From the NCBI GenBank assembly GCA_008015235.1, contig SSFF01000010.1, forward strand, positions 1 through 64,000: a stretch of DNA of 64,000 bases, read 5' to 3'. Below are positions 51,722 through 60,466 of this stretch, piece after piece (position 1 is the stretch's first letter; each line of letters opens with the position of its first letter). The translations under genes and the position numbers were made by a program. The notes beneath the pieces were generated by a model. The model was not told the origin of the DNA, did not search any database, and was given only the letters and a program-made list of their open reading frames with translations. The stretch comes from Rhodoferax sp. (lineage in GTDB: Bacteria > Pseudomonadota > Gammaproteobacteria > Burkholderiales > Burkholderiaceae_C).

Positions 51722-54091
51722 ATGAACCGTACGGAACAAAACGCGGAAGTTTGTGAAATCGACATCGGCATTGGCGGCATGACCTGTGCCTCGTGCGTGG
51801 CCCGTGTGGAGCGGGCGCTGAACAAGGTCGAGGGTGTGCAGTCGGCCAGCGTCAACCTGGCGACCGAGTCCGCCCGTGTGGTTGTCGCGGCTTCCGACAC
51901 GGCGCAGGCGCGCGTGGCCCGGGCCGTGCGCGATGCCGGCTACGAGCCCCGGGCCAAGGACGCCGCCGTGGATGCCCCCGACGAAGGACCCTGGGCCGGC
52001 TTTGCGCCCGTGGGTCTGGGCTTGGCACTGTCCTTGCCGTTGGTGCTGCCCATGCTGGGCGATCTGGCGGGCCAGCACTGGATGTTGCCGGCACTGTGGC
52101 AGTTCCTGCTGGCCACGCCGGTGCAGTTCGGCCTGGGCTGGCGCTTCTACAAAGGCGCCTGGCATGCCGTGCGCGGCATGAGCGGCAACATGGACCTGCT
52201 GGTGGCCATCGGCACCACGGCGGGCTGGGCGCTGTCGGTGTGGCTGTGGATGAACGCCCACGAAGGCCACGCGCCGCACCTGTACTTCGAAGGCTCTGCG
52301 GTGGTGGTGACCATGGTGCTGCTGGGCAAGTGGTTGGAGGCGCGCGCCAAGCGCCAGACCACCGCCGCCATCCGCGCCCTGCATGCGCTGCGCCCCGAAG
52401 TGGCGCATCTGATCGGACCCGACGGCGAAGTGGACGTGCCGGTGGCCGAGCTGCTGGTGGGCGACCGCGTGGTGGTCAAGCCCGGTGAGCGCATTCCGGC
52501 CGACGGCTGGATGCTGGAGGGCCGCACCCAGGTCGACGAATCCATGCTCACGGGCGAGCCGCTGCCGGTGGACAAGCGCGCCCTGCCGATGGACGCCGCT
52601 GCCGCGCCGCGCGACCCGCTGTCCACACTCACGGGTGGCGCCTTCAACGGCGACGGCCGCATCGTCATGTACGTGAAGGCCGCTGGCAGCGACACCGTGC
52701 TGGCGCGCATCATCCGCCTGGTGGAGGACGCCCAGGCGGCCAAGGCGCCTATTCAGCGCCTGGTGGACCAGGTCAGTGCCGTGTTCGTGCCCACCGTGCT
52801 GCTCATTGCCCTGGCCACCTTCCTGGGCTGGTGGTGGATGGGCGTGGGAATGGAGACGGCGCTGATCCGCAGCGTGGCGGTGCTGGTCATTGCCTGCCCC
52901 TGCGCGCTCGGGCTGGCTACGCCCGCTGCCATCATGGCCGGCACCGGGGTGGCGGCCAAGTACGGCATCCTCATCAAGGACGCGCAGGCGCTGGAATTGG
53001 CGCACAAGGTGCAGATCGTGGCCATGGACAAGACTGGTACCCTGACCGTCGGGCGCCCGCGCCTCACGGCCATGGAGGTGGCCCCGGGTGTGGATGAAAC
53101 CGCGCTGCTGGCCGTGGCTGCGAGCGTACAGACCGCCAGCACGCACCCGCTGGCACACGCCGTGGTGCAGGCTGCGCAGGAGAAACACCTGGCACTGACC
53201 CCGTGCAGCGATGTGCAGGCGGTACAGGGCCGCGGGCTGGAAGCCACATTGGGCGAACACCGCTTCGTGATGGGCAGCCTGCGCTGGATGCAGGAACTGG
53301 GCATGGTGCCTTCGCCCTTGCTGCTGCGCGCCAAGGAATTGCAGACGGCGGGTTCCACGGTCTCGGCTGTGGCGCAGCGCCACGAGGGCGCGGTGGTGCT
53401 GCTGGGCCTGCTGGCCTTTGCCGATGTGGCCAAACCCGGCAGTGCGCAGGCATTGGCCGCCTTGCACGCGCGGGGCATTGGCACGGTCATGATCTCGGGC
53501 GACAACCGCGGCGCGGCCCTGGCCATGGCCAAGACCCTGGGCCTGTCGGTGGAGAAGGGTGAGGTCGTGGCCGAGGTGCTGCCGGGGGACAAGTCGGCCC
53601 TGGTCACCGCACTGCGCCAGCGCGGCCTGGAGGCCATTCCGCACGATGGCGTGGTGGCACCGGGTACGCTGGTTGCCAGCAAGGGCCTGGGTGTGGCGCC
53701 GCGTTACACCGTGGCCATGGTGGGTGACGGCGTCAACGACGCCCCGGCCCTGGCCGCCGCCGATGTGGGCCTGGCCATGGGCAATGGCACCGACGTGGCC
53801 ATGCACGCGGCCGGCATCACGCTCATGCGCGGCGACCCGCTGCTGCTGGTGGCGGCGTTGGACATTTCCCAGCGCACCGTGAAGAAAATCCGCCAGAACC
53901 TGTTCTGGGCCTTTGCCTACAACGCCGCCGGCATTCCGCTGGCGGCGCTGGGCTACCTGAACCCGGTCATCGCCGGGGCGGCCATGGCCATGAGTTCGGT
54001 GAGCGTGCTCACCAATGCGCTCTTGCTGAAACGCTGGAAGCCCGAAGAAACAGTGCCAAATCAGGCTGTAGCCCGCACAGATACTGACTAA
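51722..54091 (+). CDS. copA: Copper-exporting P-type ATPase CopA
   Basis: A 789-residue inner-membrane P1B ATPase that exports Cu(I). One N-terminal HMA domain with GMTCASC (19-25) is followed by eight membrane helices. The transport motif CPC is at 392-394, the phosphorylation motif DKTGT at 436-440, and the hinge [10 protein letters not shown] near residue 670. Start ATG 51722 is preferred to the upstream TTG. The upstream region has TTGACCTTACCATAGC, which resembles one half of a CueR-type promoter, but the other half is not kept. The last 12 codons and the stop lie in a dispersed repeat (copy F). Confidence 0.95.
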   Translation: MNRTEQNAEVCEIDIGIGGMTCASCVARVERALNKVEGVQSASVNLATESARVVVAASDTAQARVARAVRDAGYEPRAKDAAVDAPDEGPWAGFAPVGLGLALSLPLVLPMLGDLAGQHWMLPALWQFLLATPVQFGLGWRFYKGAWHAVRGMSGNMDLLVAIGTTAGWALSVWLWMNAHEGHAPHLYFEGSAVVVTMVLLGKWLEARAKRQTTAAIRALHALRPEVAHLIGPDGEVDVPVAELLVGDRVVVKPGERIPADGWMLEGRTQVDESMLTGEPLPVDKRALPMDAAAAPRDPLSTLTGGAFNGDGRIVMYVKAAGSDTVLARIIRLVEDAQAAKAPIQRLVDQVSAVFVPTVLLIALATFLGWWWMGVGMETALIRSVAVLVIACPCALGLATPAAIMAGTGVAAKYGILIKDAQALELAHKVQIVAMDKTGTLTVGRPRLTAMEVAPGVDETALLAVAASVQTASTHPLAHAVVQAAQEKHLALTPCSDVQAVQGRGLEATLGEHRFVMGSLRWMQELGMVPSPLLLRAKELQTAGSTVSAVAQRHEGAVVLLGLLAFADVAKPGSAQALAALHARGIGTVMISGDNRGAALAMAKTLGLSVEKGEVVAEVLPGDKSALVTALRQRGLEAIPHDGVVAPGTLVASKGLGVAPRYTVAMVGDGVNDAPALAAADVGLAMGNGTDVAMHAAGITLMRGDPLLLVAALDISQRTVKKIRQNLFWAFAYNAAGIPLAALGYLNPVIAGAAMAMSSVSVLTNALLLKRWKPEETVPNQAVARTDTD

Positions 54092-54106
54092 GCAGCTCCT
54101 GAAATC
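54051..54106 (-). repeat. Dispersed repeat, copy F (copA 3' end)
   Basis: Minus strand contains GGAGCTGCTTAG, GCGGGCTACAGCC and ATTTGGCACTG; the last 11 bases equal those of copy A. It overlaps the final codons and stop of copA. Confidence 0.65.
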
Positions 54107-54878
54107 AGAGCAGGTGGCAGCGGGCGCGGTGCTGCCCAGCTTCAACCGTCAGGACCAACAGGGCCGATCCCAGGCCGGGCACTTCGCCCAGCAAAGTGCC
54201 GTCCGGTCCCCAGCAGGCGCTGCGTCCGGCGCTGGCCCAGGGGCCCGAGGGCGCGCCGTGGTTGGCCACCAGCACGCACATGCGGTGGCGTTGGGCCGCT
54301 TGCTGCCACAGGGCACTGTCGGGTGCATACCCGTTGGGCGAGACCAGCACCCCGGCGGCATAGACCTGGGCCCCCGCATCGGCCGCCGCTTGGGCGTGGG
54401 CCACTTGGTTGCTGTCGAAGCAGATGGCGCTGGCGATGCGCAGCACCGGGCCATTGGCAGGGCCGAGCACCTGCACATGGGCCTGAAACGCTTCGGGGCC
54501 TGGGCTGGCGTATTGCTGTTCGCTCCCGTGCAGGTACTGCTTGCAGTAGAGCGAGGGCGCGCCCTGCGGATGCAGGGTGAGCGCGGCGATGCAGGGCTTG
54601 TCCAGCCCAGGCTGCTGCATTGGCAAGCCCACGGTGATGGCCATGCCGTACCGCCGGGCTGCGTCTTGCAGCGGCGCCAGCGTCTGCGGGGTGATCTGCG
54701 CCGCCAGGCTTTGCAGGTGCGGCAGTTCGTAGCCGGTGAGCGAGAGTTCGGGAAATACCAGCCACTGCACGCCCAGGCGGGCCGCTGCCTGCACCAGCTG
54801 CAGGTGCTGCTGCACGTTGGCGTCTACGTCGCAGGACACCGAGCAGCTTTGCGCCGCAGCCAGGGTGAAGGAATGCAT
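54105..54878 (-). CDS. Nitrilase-superfamily carbon-nitrogen hydrolase
   Basis: A 257-residue enzyme of the CN-hydrolase family. The catalytic triad is visible: Glu44 in FPELSLTGYEL, Lys113 in YCKQYLHGSE and Cys153 in AICFDSNQ. It probably cleaves an amide or ureido bond in a small molecule; the subclass cannot be told. Start ATG 54878 (MHSFTLAAAQ) is chosen to match the family start. It is convergent with copA (13-bp gap). Confidence 0.9.
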   Translation of the reverse strand: MHSFTLAAAQSCSVSCDVDANVQQHLQLVQAAARLGVQWLVFPELSLTGYELPHLQSLAAQITPQTLAPLQDAARRYGMAITVGLPMQQPGLDKPCIAALTLHPQGAPSLYCKQYLHGSEQQYASPGPEAFQAHVQVLGPANGPVLRIASAICFDSNQVAHAQAAADAGAQVYAAGVLVSPNGYAPDSALWQQAAQRHRMCVLVANHGAPSGPWASAGRSACWGPDGTLLGEVPGLGSALLVLTVEAGQHRARCHLL

Positions 54879-54978
54879 GGAACAGAGGCTCAAGACAAAG
54901 CCCGCACGCGGGCGGGCTGGGGGGATCGGAAGGGGGTGTCCGGGATTCTACCCAGCCACCCCGCTTTAGCCCGTTCTA

Positions 54979-55031
54979 TGCGCAAAACCCTGCTTAGCCC
55001 TCACAAATGCTACGCAGTTAGCTATCAAAAG
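54979..55031 (-). repeat. Dispersed repeat, copy G
   Basis: Minus strand reads TTTTGATAGCTAACTGCG, then GAGGGCTAAGC. It lies just after the GST stop codon, in the gap before the CN-hydrolase gene. Confidence 0.55.
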
Positions 55032-55044
55032 CAGAGCAAGCGAC

Positions 55045-55653
55045 TTACTTCAGTAGGCCTTCTGCCTTCATGGCGGCCTGCACGGCCGGGCGTGCGGCCA
55101 CGCGGGCGCGGTAGGCCACCAGGTTGGGGTAGGCGGCAAGGTCCACGCCCACGTACTGGCCCCAGTTGGTCACGGTGAACAGGTAGCCATCGGCCACGGT
55201 GAACTGGTCGCCCATCAGGTACTGCTTGCCGGCGAGTTCACCTTCCACCCATTTCAGGCGGTTGTGGATGCGGTCGATGGAGGCGGTCTTGGTGGCCTCG
55301 GGCGTGCCGGGCACGAACAGGGGCGAGAAGGTCTTGTGCAGCTCGGTGCCGATGAAGGTCAGCCATTCCTGCAGCTTGTAGCGCTCGTAGGTTCCGTTGG
55401 CGGGGGCCAGGTTCTTGGCCGGTGCCTGGTCGGCGATGTACTGCACGATGGCCGGGCCTTCGTGCAGGCTGCGGCCGTCGTCCAGCGTCAGGTAGGGCAC
55501 GTAGCCCAGCGGGTTGATGCTGTAGAAGTCGGTGCCGTCGGGCAGCTTGTGGGTCTTGGTGGGCGCGGGAATGGCTTCGAAGGCCAGGCCAGCTTCGTGC
55601 AGGGCGATGTGGGGGGAGAGCGAGCAGGCGCCGGGGGAGTAGTAAAGCTTCAT
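55045..55653 (-). CDS. Beta-class glutathione S-transferase
   Basis: A 202-residue enzyme that conjugates glutathione or repairs thiol damage. The N-terminus MKLYYSPGACSLSPHIAL has Cys10, the hallmark of bacterial beta-class GSTs, and the thioredoxin-like domain (about 1-77) is followed by an all-helical domain. It is on the minus strand, downstream of the GMC oxidoreductase gene across a 112-bp gap. Confidence 0.93.
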   Translation of the reverse strand: MKLYYSPGACSLSPHIALHEAGLAFEAIPAPTKTHKLPDGTDFYSINPLGYVPYLTLDDGRSLHEGPAIVQYIADQAPAKNLAPANGTYERYKLQEWLTFIGTELHKTFSPLFVPGTPEATKTASIDRIHNRLKWVEGELAGKQYLMGDQFTVADGYLFTVTNWGQYVGVDLAAYPNLVAYRARVAARPAVQAAMKAEGLLK

Positions 55654-55765
55654 GGGGTCTCCTGAAAGGTTGGACGGAAAACCACGATGCTAGAACGCTG
55701 CCTCCCGCCCTGCCACGTGCAGGGTTGAAGACAGCATTGCAAATTTTCGAGCTTGGGCGCGCTGT

Positions 55766-57370
55766 TCAGGCTGCGGCGCGGATCAGGTCGGCCGCCTTTT
55801 CACCGATCACCATGCTGGGTGCATTGGTGTTGCCGCTGGTGAGCGCCGGCATGATCGAGGCGTCGACCACGCGCAGGGCTTGCACGCCCTTGACGCGCAG
55901 CTGGGCGTCGACTACGGCCATGGGGTCGGAGTCCGGGCCCATCTTGCAGGTGCCCACCGGGTGGTACTCGGTGTCGCAGGTTTTGCGCAGGTAGGCTTCC
56001 AGTGCCTTCGGGTCGCGGTGGTCCACGGCGACCAGCGGTTGGCCGCGGAAGCTGTCCATGGCCTTGGCGTAAATCACCTCGAAGCCCATCTGGGCGCCCT
56101 TGATGGACACGGCCATGTCGTCGGGGTGGGTGAAGAAGCCGGGATCGATCTTGGGGGCCTGGTGCGGGTCAGCACTCTGCAGGGTCACGCTGCCGCGGCT
56201 TTTGGGGCGCATGAGCGTGGTGTGCAGGGTAAAGCCATGGCCCAGGTGCTGGCGGCGGGTGTGGTTGTCCACAATGCTGGGTAAGAGCGCGAACTGGATG
56301 TCCGGGTGCTCGGTATTGCCGCAGGTGCTGACGAAGCCGTTGGTTTCCGACACCGGCGTGGCGATCCAGCCGGTGCGTTTGCTGCGCCACTCGAACACCG
56401 CCTTGATGAGCTCCCAGGCGCCGCGGATCGAGTTGCCGATGGTGTCTTTCCAGCGCGGGGTGCGGAAGATGATGGAGCTGGTGACGTGGTCCTGCAGGTT
56501 CTGGCCAACACCGGGCAGGTCCTTGAGGACCGGAATCCCGTGTTCCTTCAGGTGGGCGGCGGGGCCGATGCCCGAGAGCATGAGCAGCTGTGGAGAGCCG
56601 AAGGCACCGGCGCTGACGATCACTTCCTTGCGCGCCCGCACCTGTTCGATGGCGCCCTTGCAGCGCAATTCCACGCCGACTGCGCGCAGTCCTTCGAAAA
56701 GGACCTTGCGGCTGTGGCAGCCGGTGCGCACCGTGAGGTTCTTGCGGTCGGCATTGGCGTGCAGGTAGGCGCGTGCAGCATTCCAGCGCTCGCCGTTGTA
56801 CTGGGTGGCCTGGGTGCGCGAGATGCCGTACTGCTTTTCGCCGTTGTAGTCGGGGTTGATGGGAATGCCCTTTTCCACGCAGGCCTGCATGAAGGCGTCG
56901 TTGATGGCGCTGGGGCTGCGCACGTAGCTCACGTGCAGCGGGCCGCTGTTGCCGTGGTATTCGTTGTTGGAGAAGCAGTGGCTGTTCTCGGCGCGCTTGA
57001 ACAGCGGCAGCAGGTCGGCATAGCCCCAGCCGGGGTTGCCCAGCGCCGCCCAGCCGTCGTAGTCGTTGCGGTTGCAGCGCGTGTAGACCATGGCGTTGAT
57101 GGAGCTGGAACCACCCAGCACCTTGCCGCGCGGCTGGAAGCCCTTGCGGCCGTTGAAACCCTTTTGAGGCGCCGTGAAGTAGTGCCAGCTGTTCATCAGC
57201 CCCCACGGCACCATGGCGGTAATGCCCAGCGGTGCACGCACGAACACCGAGTGGTCCTCGCCACCGGCTTCGAGCACGCAGACCGTGGTGTTGGGGTCTT
57301 CGCTCAGGCGTCCGGCCAGGGCACAGCCGGCGGAACCGCCACCGACGATCACGTAGTCAAATTCTTGCAT
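55766..57370 (-). CDS. GMC-family FAD alcohol oxidoreductase
   Basis: A 534-residue flavin-dependent alcohol dehydrogenase (choline/alkanol dehydrogenase type). The FAD motif GGGSAGCALAGRL is at 9-21, and the C-terminal catalytic pair is His470 in EYHPVGTCKMG and Asn514 in GNTNAPS. It likely oxidises an aliphatic or glycol-type alcohol to the aldehyde. The aldehyde dehydrogenase lies 85 bp upstream on the same strand, so the two form an alcohol-to-acid pair. The operon is divergent from a Crp-type regulator gene. Confidence 0.93.
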   Translation of the reverse strand: MQEFDYVIVGGGSAGCALAGRLSEDPNTTVCVLEAGGEDHSVFVRAPLGITAMVPWGLMNSWHYFTAPQKGFNGRKGFQPRGKVLGGSSSINAMVYTRCNRNDYDGWAALGNPGWGYADLLPLFKRAENSHCFSNNEYHGNSGPLHVSYVRSPSAINDAFMQACVEKGIPINPDYNGEKQYGISRTQATQYNGERWNAARAYLHANADRKNLTVRTGCHSRKVLFEGLRAVGVELRCKGAIEQVRARKEVIVSAGAFGSPQLLMLSGIGPAAHLKEHGIPVLKDLPGVGQNLQDHVTSSIIFRTPRWKDTIGNSIRGAWELIKAVFEWRSKRTGWIATPVSETNGFVSTCGNTEHPDIQFALLPSIVDNHTRRQHLGHGFTLHTTLMRPKSRGSVTLQSADPHQAPKIDPGFFTHPDDMAVSIKGAQMGFEVIYAKAMDSFRGQPLVAVDHRDPKALEAYLRKTCDTEYHPVGTCKMGPDSDPMAVVDAQLRVKGVQALRVVDASIMPALTSGNTNAPSMVIGEKAADLIRAAA

Positions 57371-57455
57371 GGGGGTCTCTCTCGGGTCAGAGGCGCAGGC
57401 GCCGCCAATAGCGCCTGCACGGTGCGGCCCGGTTCTGTGCCGGGCCTGCAGGTGC

Positions 57456-58898
57456 TTACTTGGTCAGGAAATGCAGGTACTTGGTGGCGAACTTGCCGTA
57501 GGGCGGCCACAGGAACTTCACGGCGCTGAAGGGGGCCTGGTAGAACACCGGGCGCATCTTGGAGAAGGTGACGAAGCCCTCGTAGCCGTGGTAGTGGCCC
57601 ATGCCGCTGTCGCCCACGCCGCCAAAGGGCAGGTCGTGCTGGCCGACGTGGAACAGGCCGTCGTTGACGCTCACACCGCCCGACATGACGCGGTGCAGGA
57701 TGTCGTGCACCAGGGCCTTGTTGTTGCTGAAGGGGTACAGCGCCAGCGGGCGTGGGCGGGCGTTGATGGCGGCAATGGGTTCTTCGATCGAGTCATAGGG
57801 CAGCACCGGCAGCACCGGGCCGAAGATTTCACGCGTGCGCAGCGCGCAGCCTTCGGGCGCATTGAGCACGATGTGCGGGGCAATCTTGTGGGTGGTCTCG
57901 TCCCAGGGTTTGCCGGGAATGAGCTGGATCAGTTCGGCCCCACCGGCCTTGGCTTCTTCCATGGCCTCGATCACGCGGTGGAAGGAACGCTTGTCGATCA
58001 TCGAAGTGAAGTCGGGGGTGTCCAGCGTCGGATAGCGGTTGCTGACAATGTCCTTGGCCAGTGCCACGAACTCCTTGATCTTGGCGCGCGGGATGTAGGT
58101 GTAGTCGACCGTGGTGCAGATCTGGCCGGCGTTGAAGCATTTCACGAACAGCAGGCGTTCGGCGGCCTTGCGCAGGTCGAAGTCGTCGCAGACGATGGCG
58201 GGTGACTTGCCGCCCAGCTCCAGCGTCACCGGCACCAGGTTGGCCGCGGCCGAGGCCATGACGGCGCGCCCGGTGGTGCCGGAGCCGGTGAACAGCAGGT
58301 GATCGAACTTGAGCTTGGAGAACTCGATGCCGACACCGCCGGTCTCGTCAAAGAAGGCCAGCTTTTCGCGCGGGAAATAGGCCGGCATCTTCTCGATCAG
58401 CAAGGCGGCCAGGTGGCGCGAGTTTTCCGACATCTTGACCATGCAGCGGTTGCCCGCGGCCATGGCGGCAATCAGACCACCGAAGGCCAGGTTGATGGGG
58501 AAGTTCCACGGCACGATGGAGCCGACCACGCCCAGGGGTTGGGGGATGACGCGGTTGCTGGCGCCGAAGAAATTGCGCCAGTCGACGCCGCGGCGCTGCG
58601 GGCGCATCCAGCCGCGCAGGTGCTTCAAGGTGTGGTCCACGCCGTCGATCACCGAGAAGATTTCGGCGAACAGGGTTTCGTGGCGTGAGCGGTTGCCGTA
58701 GTCCTGGTTGATGGCATCGACGATGGCGTCGCGGTAGTCGCGGATGAAGGCCTGGAGCTTCTTCAGGTCGGCGCGGCGTTCGGCATAGCTGGGGTAGGGG
58801 TGGGCCAGGTAGGCCTCGCGCTGGAGCTTGAGCGTGGCTTCGAGTTCATTGCGCACCACATCGATGGGGGTGACGGCATGCAGGGGAATGGCGGACAT
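57456..58898 (-). CDS. Aldehyde dehydrogenase (coniferyl-aldehyde-dehydrogenase-like)
   Basis: A 480-residue NAD-dependent aldehyde dehydrogenase. The catalytic cysteine is Cys261 in FNAGQICTT, the general base Glu227 in LELGGKSP, and the cofactor segment is FTGSGTTGR. The closest family I recognise is the coniferyl aldehyde dehydrogenase (CalB) group, which also covers long-chain aliphatic aldehydes; a membrane-proximal C-terminus (WPPYGKFATKYLHFL) is noted. Start ATG 58898 has AAGGAAG at good spacing. It is the first gene of the GMC-ALDH operon, controlled from the region with the 58995-59020 palindrome. Confidence 0.93.
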   Translation of the reverse strand: MSAIPLHAVTPIDVVRNELEATLKLQREAYLAHPYPSYAERRADLKKLQAFIRDYRDAIVDAINQDYGNRSRHETLFAEIFSVIDGVDHTLKHLRGWMRPQRRGVDWRNFFGASNRVIPQPLGVVGSIVPWNFPINLAFGGLIAAMAAGNRCMVKMSENSRHLAALLIEKMPAYFPREKLAFFDETGGVGIEFSKLKFDHLLFTGSGTTGRAVMASAAANLVPVTLELGGKSPAIVCDDFDLRKAAERLLFVKCFNAGQICTTVDYTYIPRAKIKEFVALAKDIVSNRYPTLDTPDFTSMIDKRSFHRVIEAMEEAKAGGAELIQLIPGKPWDETTHKIAPHIVLNAPEGCALRTREIFGPVLPVLPYDSIEEPIAAINARPRPLALYPFSNNKALVHDILHRVMSGGVSVNDGLFHVGQHDLPFGGVGDSGMGHYHGYEGFVTFSKMRPVFYQAPFSAVKFLWPPYGKFATKYLHFLTK

Positions 58899-58994
58899 GG
58901 ACTTCCTTGTGAATAAGGGTTTGCAAAGCGGCCGGGCGAGGATACGCACGACCGTGCCAAACGACTTTGCGGACGTTACACCGCTTGCGGGCTG

Positions 58995-59020
58995 TAAACT
59001 GTCAAATAATTAACAGTTTA
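58995..59020. promoter_or_regulatory. Operator-like palindrome between ALDH and Crp-type genes
   Basis: Perfect 8-bp arms TAAACTGT and ACAGTTTA flank a 10-bp AT-rich spacer, 24 bp before the regulator start and 96 bp before the aldehyde dehydrogenase start. It does not match the Fnr (TTGAT-N4-ATCAA) or Crp (TGTGA-N6-TCACA) consensus. Confidence 0.6.
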
Positions 59021-59043
59021 GGGTTTCTACGGAGGGTCTTTCG

Positions 59044-59739
59044 ATGCGCAACCCCAGTGCCGAGATGGTCCAGGTACTGCATGGCAATCCCTGGTTTGCG
59101 TCACTGCCGGCGCCGGAGCAGGCGGCCATGCTGGAATTGGCCGAGCCCGTGGCCTTGCCGCGTGGCGCCGTGCTCTACCGCAAGGGCGAGCCGGGCTGCA
59201 ACTTCTACGGCCTGGTGCGGGGCGTGGTCAAGATTTCAAGCGTGGGCTTGGACGGCCGCGAAGGCATCCTGGCCTTGATCGAGGCCGGCAACTGGTTCAG
59301 CGAATCGACTCTGCTCGACGGCCAGCCGAACCCGTATGACGCCACGGCCCTGGAGGCCCTGGAGGTGCTGCTTATCTCACCCGAAGGCTTTGCCCAGTTG
59401 ATGCAGCGCCTGCCTTTTGCCGTGGCCATCGCCCGGCTGGAAGCGCTTCGCCTGCGCGCCGTGTTCAGCATGGTCGAGGACACCATGGTGCGCGACATGG
59501 GTGCGCGGGTGGCCCGGCGCCTGCTGGTGCTGGCCCATGGGGATGCCACCATGGCCGAACAGGCGCGCGCCCGCGTGCTGGTGTCGCAGGATGCCCTGGC
59601 CATGCTGCTGGGCATCACGCGCCAGACGCTGTGGAAGGAGCTGCGCAGCCTGGTGGACGCCGGGGTGCTGGCGCTGGGCTATGGCCGCATCGACATCCTC
59701 GATGTGCAGGCGCTCACGCGCCGCGCCGAACGCAGTTAA
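59044..59739 (+). CDS. Crp/Fnr-family transcriptional regulator
   Basis: A 231-residue regulator. The N-terminal ligand-binding barrel (GAVLYRKGEPGCNFYGLVRGVVKI in parts) is followed by a dimerisation helix and a C-terminal helix-turn-helix (VSQDALAMLLGITRQTLWKEL). There is no Fnr-type cysteine cluster. It is divergent from the GMC-ALDH operon and likely controls it through the palindrome at 58995-59020. GGAGGG precedes the ATG. It overlaps the convergent FMN reductase gene by 4 bp. Confidence 0.92.
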   Translation: MRNPSAEMVQVLHGNPWFASLPAPEQAAMLELAEPVALPRGAVLYRKGEPGCNFYGLVRGVVKISSVGLDGREGILALIEAGNWFSESTLLDGQPNPYDATALEALEVLLISPEGFAQLMQRLPFAVAIARLEALRLRAVFSMVEDTMVRDMGARVARRLLVLAHGDATMAEQARARVLVSQDALAMLLGITRQTLWKELRSLVDAGVLALGYGRIDILDVQALTRRAERS

Positions 59740-60314
59740 GCGGCCAGGCGACGGGCGGCCCACAGGGTCTGGTCGACCACGGCCTGAACCCGGCCGCGGG
59801 CTGCTTCGCTGCGCAACAGGCCTTGTTCGTCGAAGGCCTCGCCAGCGTGGCCCAGGGCGAAGCGGGTGGGGCAGACCCAGCACTGCAGGCCGGTCAGCAG
59901 GGGTGTGAGGTGGGTGAGCGAACCCAGGCCACCGAGTGCGCCGGGCGAGGCGCTGAGCAGGCCCACCACCTTGCCGCCGAAGGGGCGGTTGCCATCGGCC
60001 CAGACGGCATGGCCCTTGACTGGGCTCGAAGCCCAGTCGAGCGTGTTCTTCATCAGGCCGGTGTAGCTGCCGTTGTATTCGGGCGAGCACACGATCCAGG
60101 CCGGGTGGCTGTCCATGATCTCTTTCAGCCGTAGCACGTCGGCCGGTGTGCCCTGGGCTTCGAGGTCGGCGTTGTAGAGCGGAATGTCGAAGTCGGCCAG
60201 CTCGATATGGGTGACTTCGGCGCCGGCGGTGCGCGCCATGGCCGCGGCGTTGTGGGCCAGGCGGCGGTTGAAGGAATGGGTGCGGGTGCTGCCCGCGAAG
60301 ATGAGTGTTTTCAT
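59736..60314 (-). CDS. NAD(P)H-dependent FMN/quinone reductase family protein
   Basis: A 192-residue flavodoxin-like NAD(P)H reductase. It starts MKTLIFAGSTRTHSFNRRLA (FMN phosphate loop GSTR) and has the SPEYNGSYTGLMKNTLDW segment diagnostic of the NADPH-dependent FMN reductase family, followed by GGKVVGLLSASPG. It probably reduces FMN, quinones or azo/chromate-type compounds. It is divergent from mnmG across about 150 bp and convergent with the Crp-type gene. Confidence 0.92.
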   Translation of the reverse strand: MKTLIFAGSTRTHSFNRRLAHNAAAMARTAGAEVTHIELADFDIPLYNADLEAQGTPADVLRLKEIMDSHPAWIVCSPEYNGSYTGLMKNTLDWASSPVKGHAVWADGNRPFGGKVVGLLSASPGALGGLGSLTHLTPLLTGLQCWVCPTRFALGHAGEAFDEQGLLRSEAARGRVQAVVDQTLWAARRLAA

Positions 60315-60466
60315 GGCGCGCGATTGTCGCGGGTTTGGGCTGAGCCGGTGATGGCGGTGCCCGGGCGTCCGATAAGTTGTAGGGATGTGGGCCCCCCGGT
60401 AAAATCTCGGCTTCCCCTCTTCTTGACGCCGCCCCGTGACGGGAGCCTGCGTCCGTGCCTTCCAAC

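Noticed and set aside
51650-54145. An 831-codon frame antisense to copA
   Set aside because: The CopA motifs on the plus strand are complete and the antisense translation is low-complexity.
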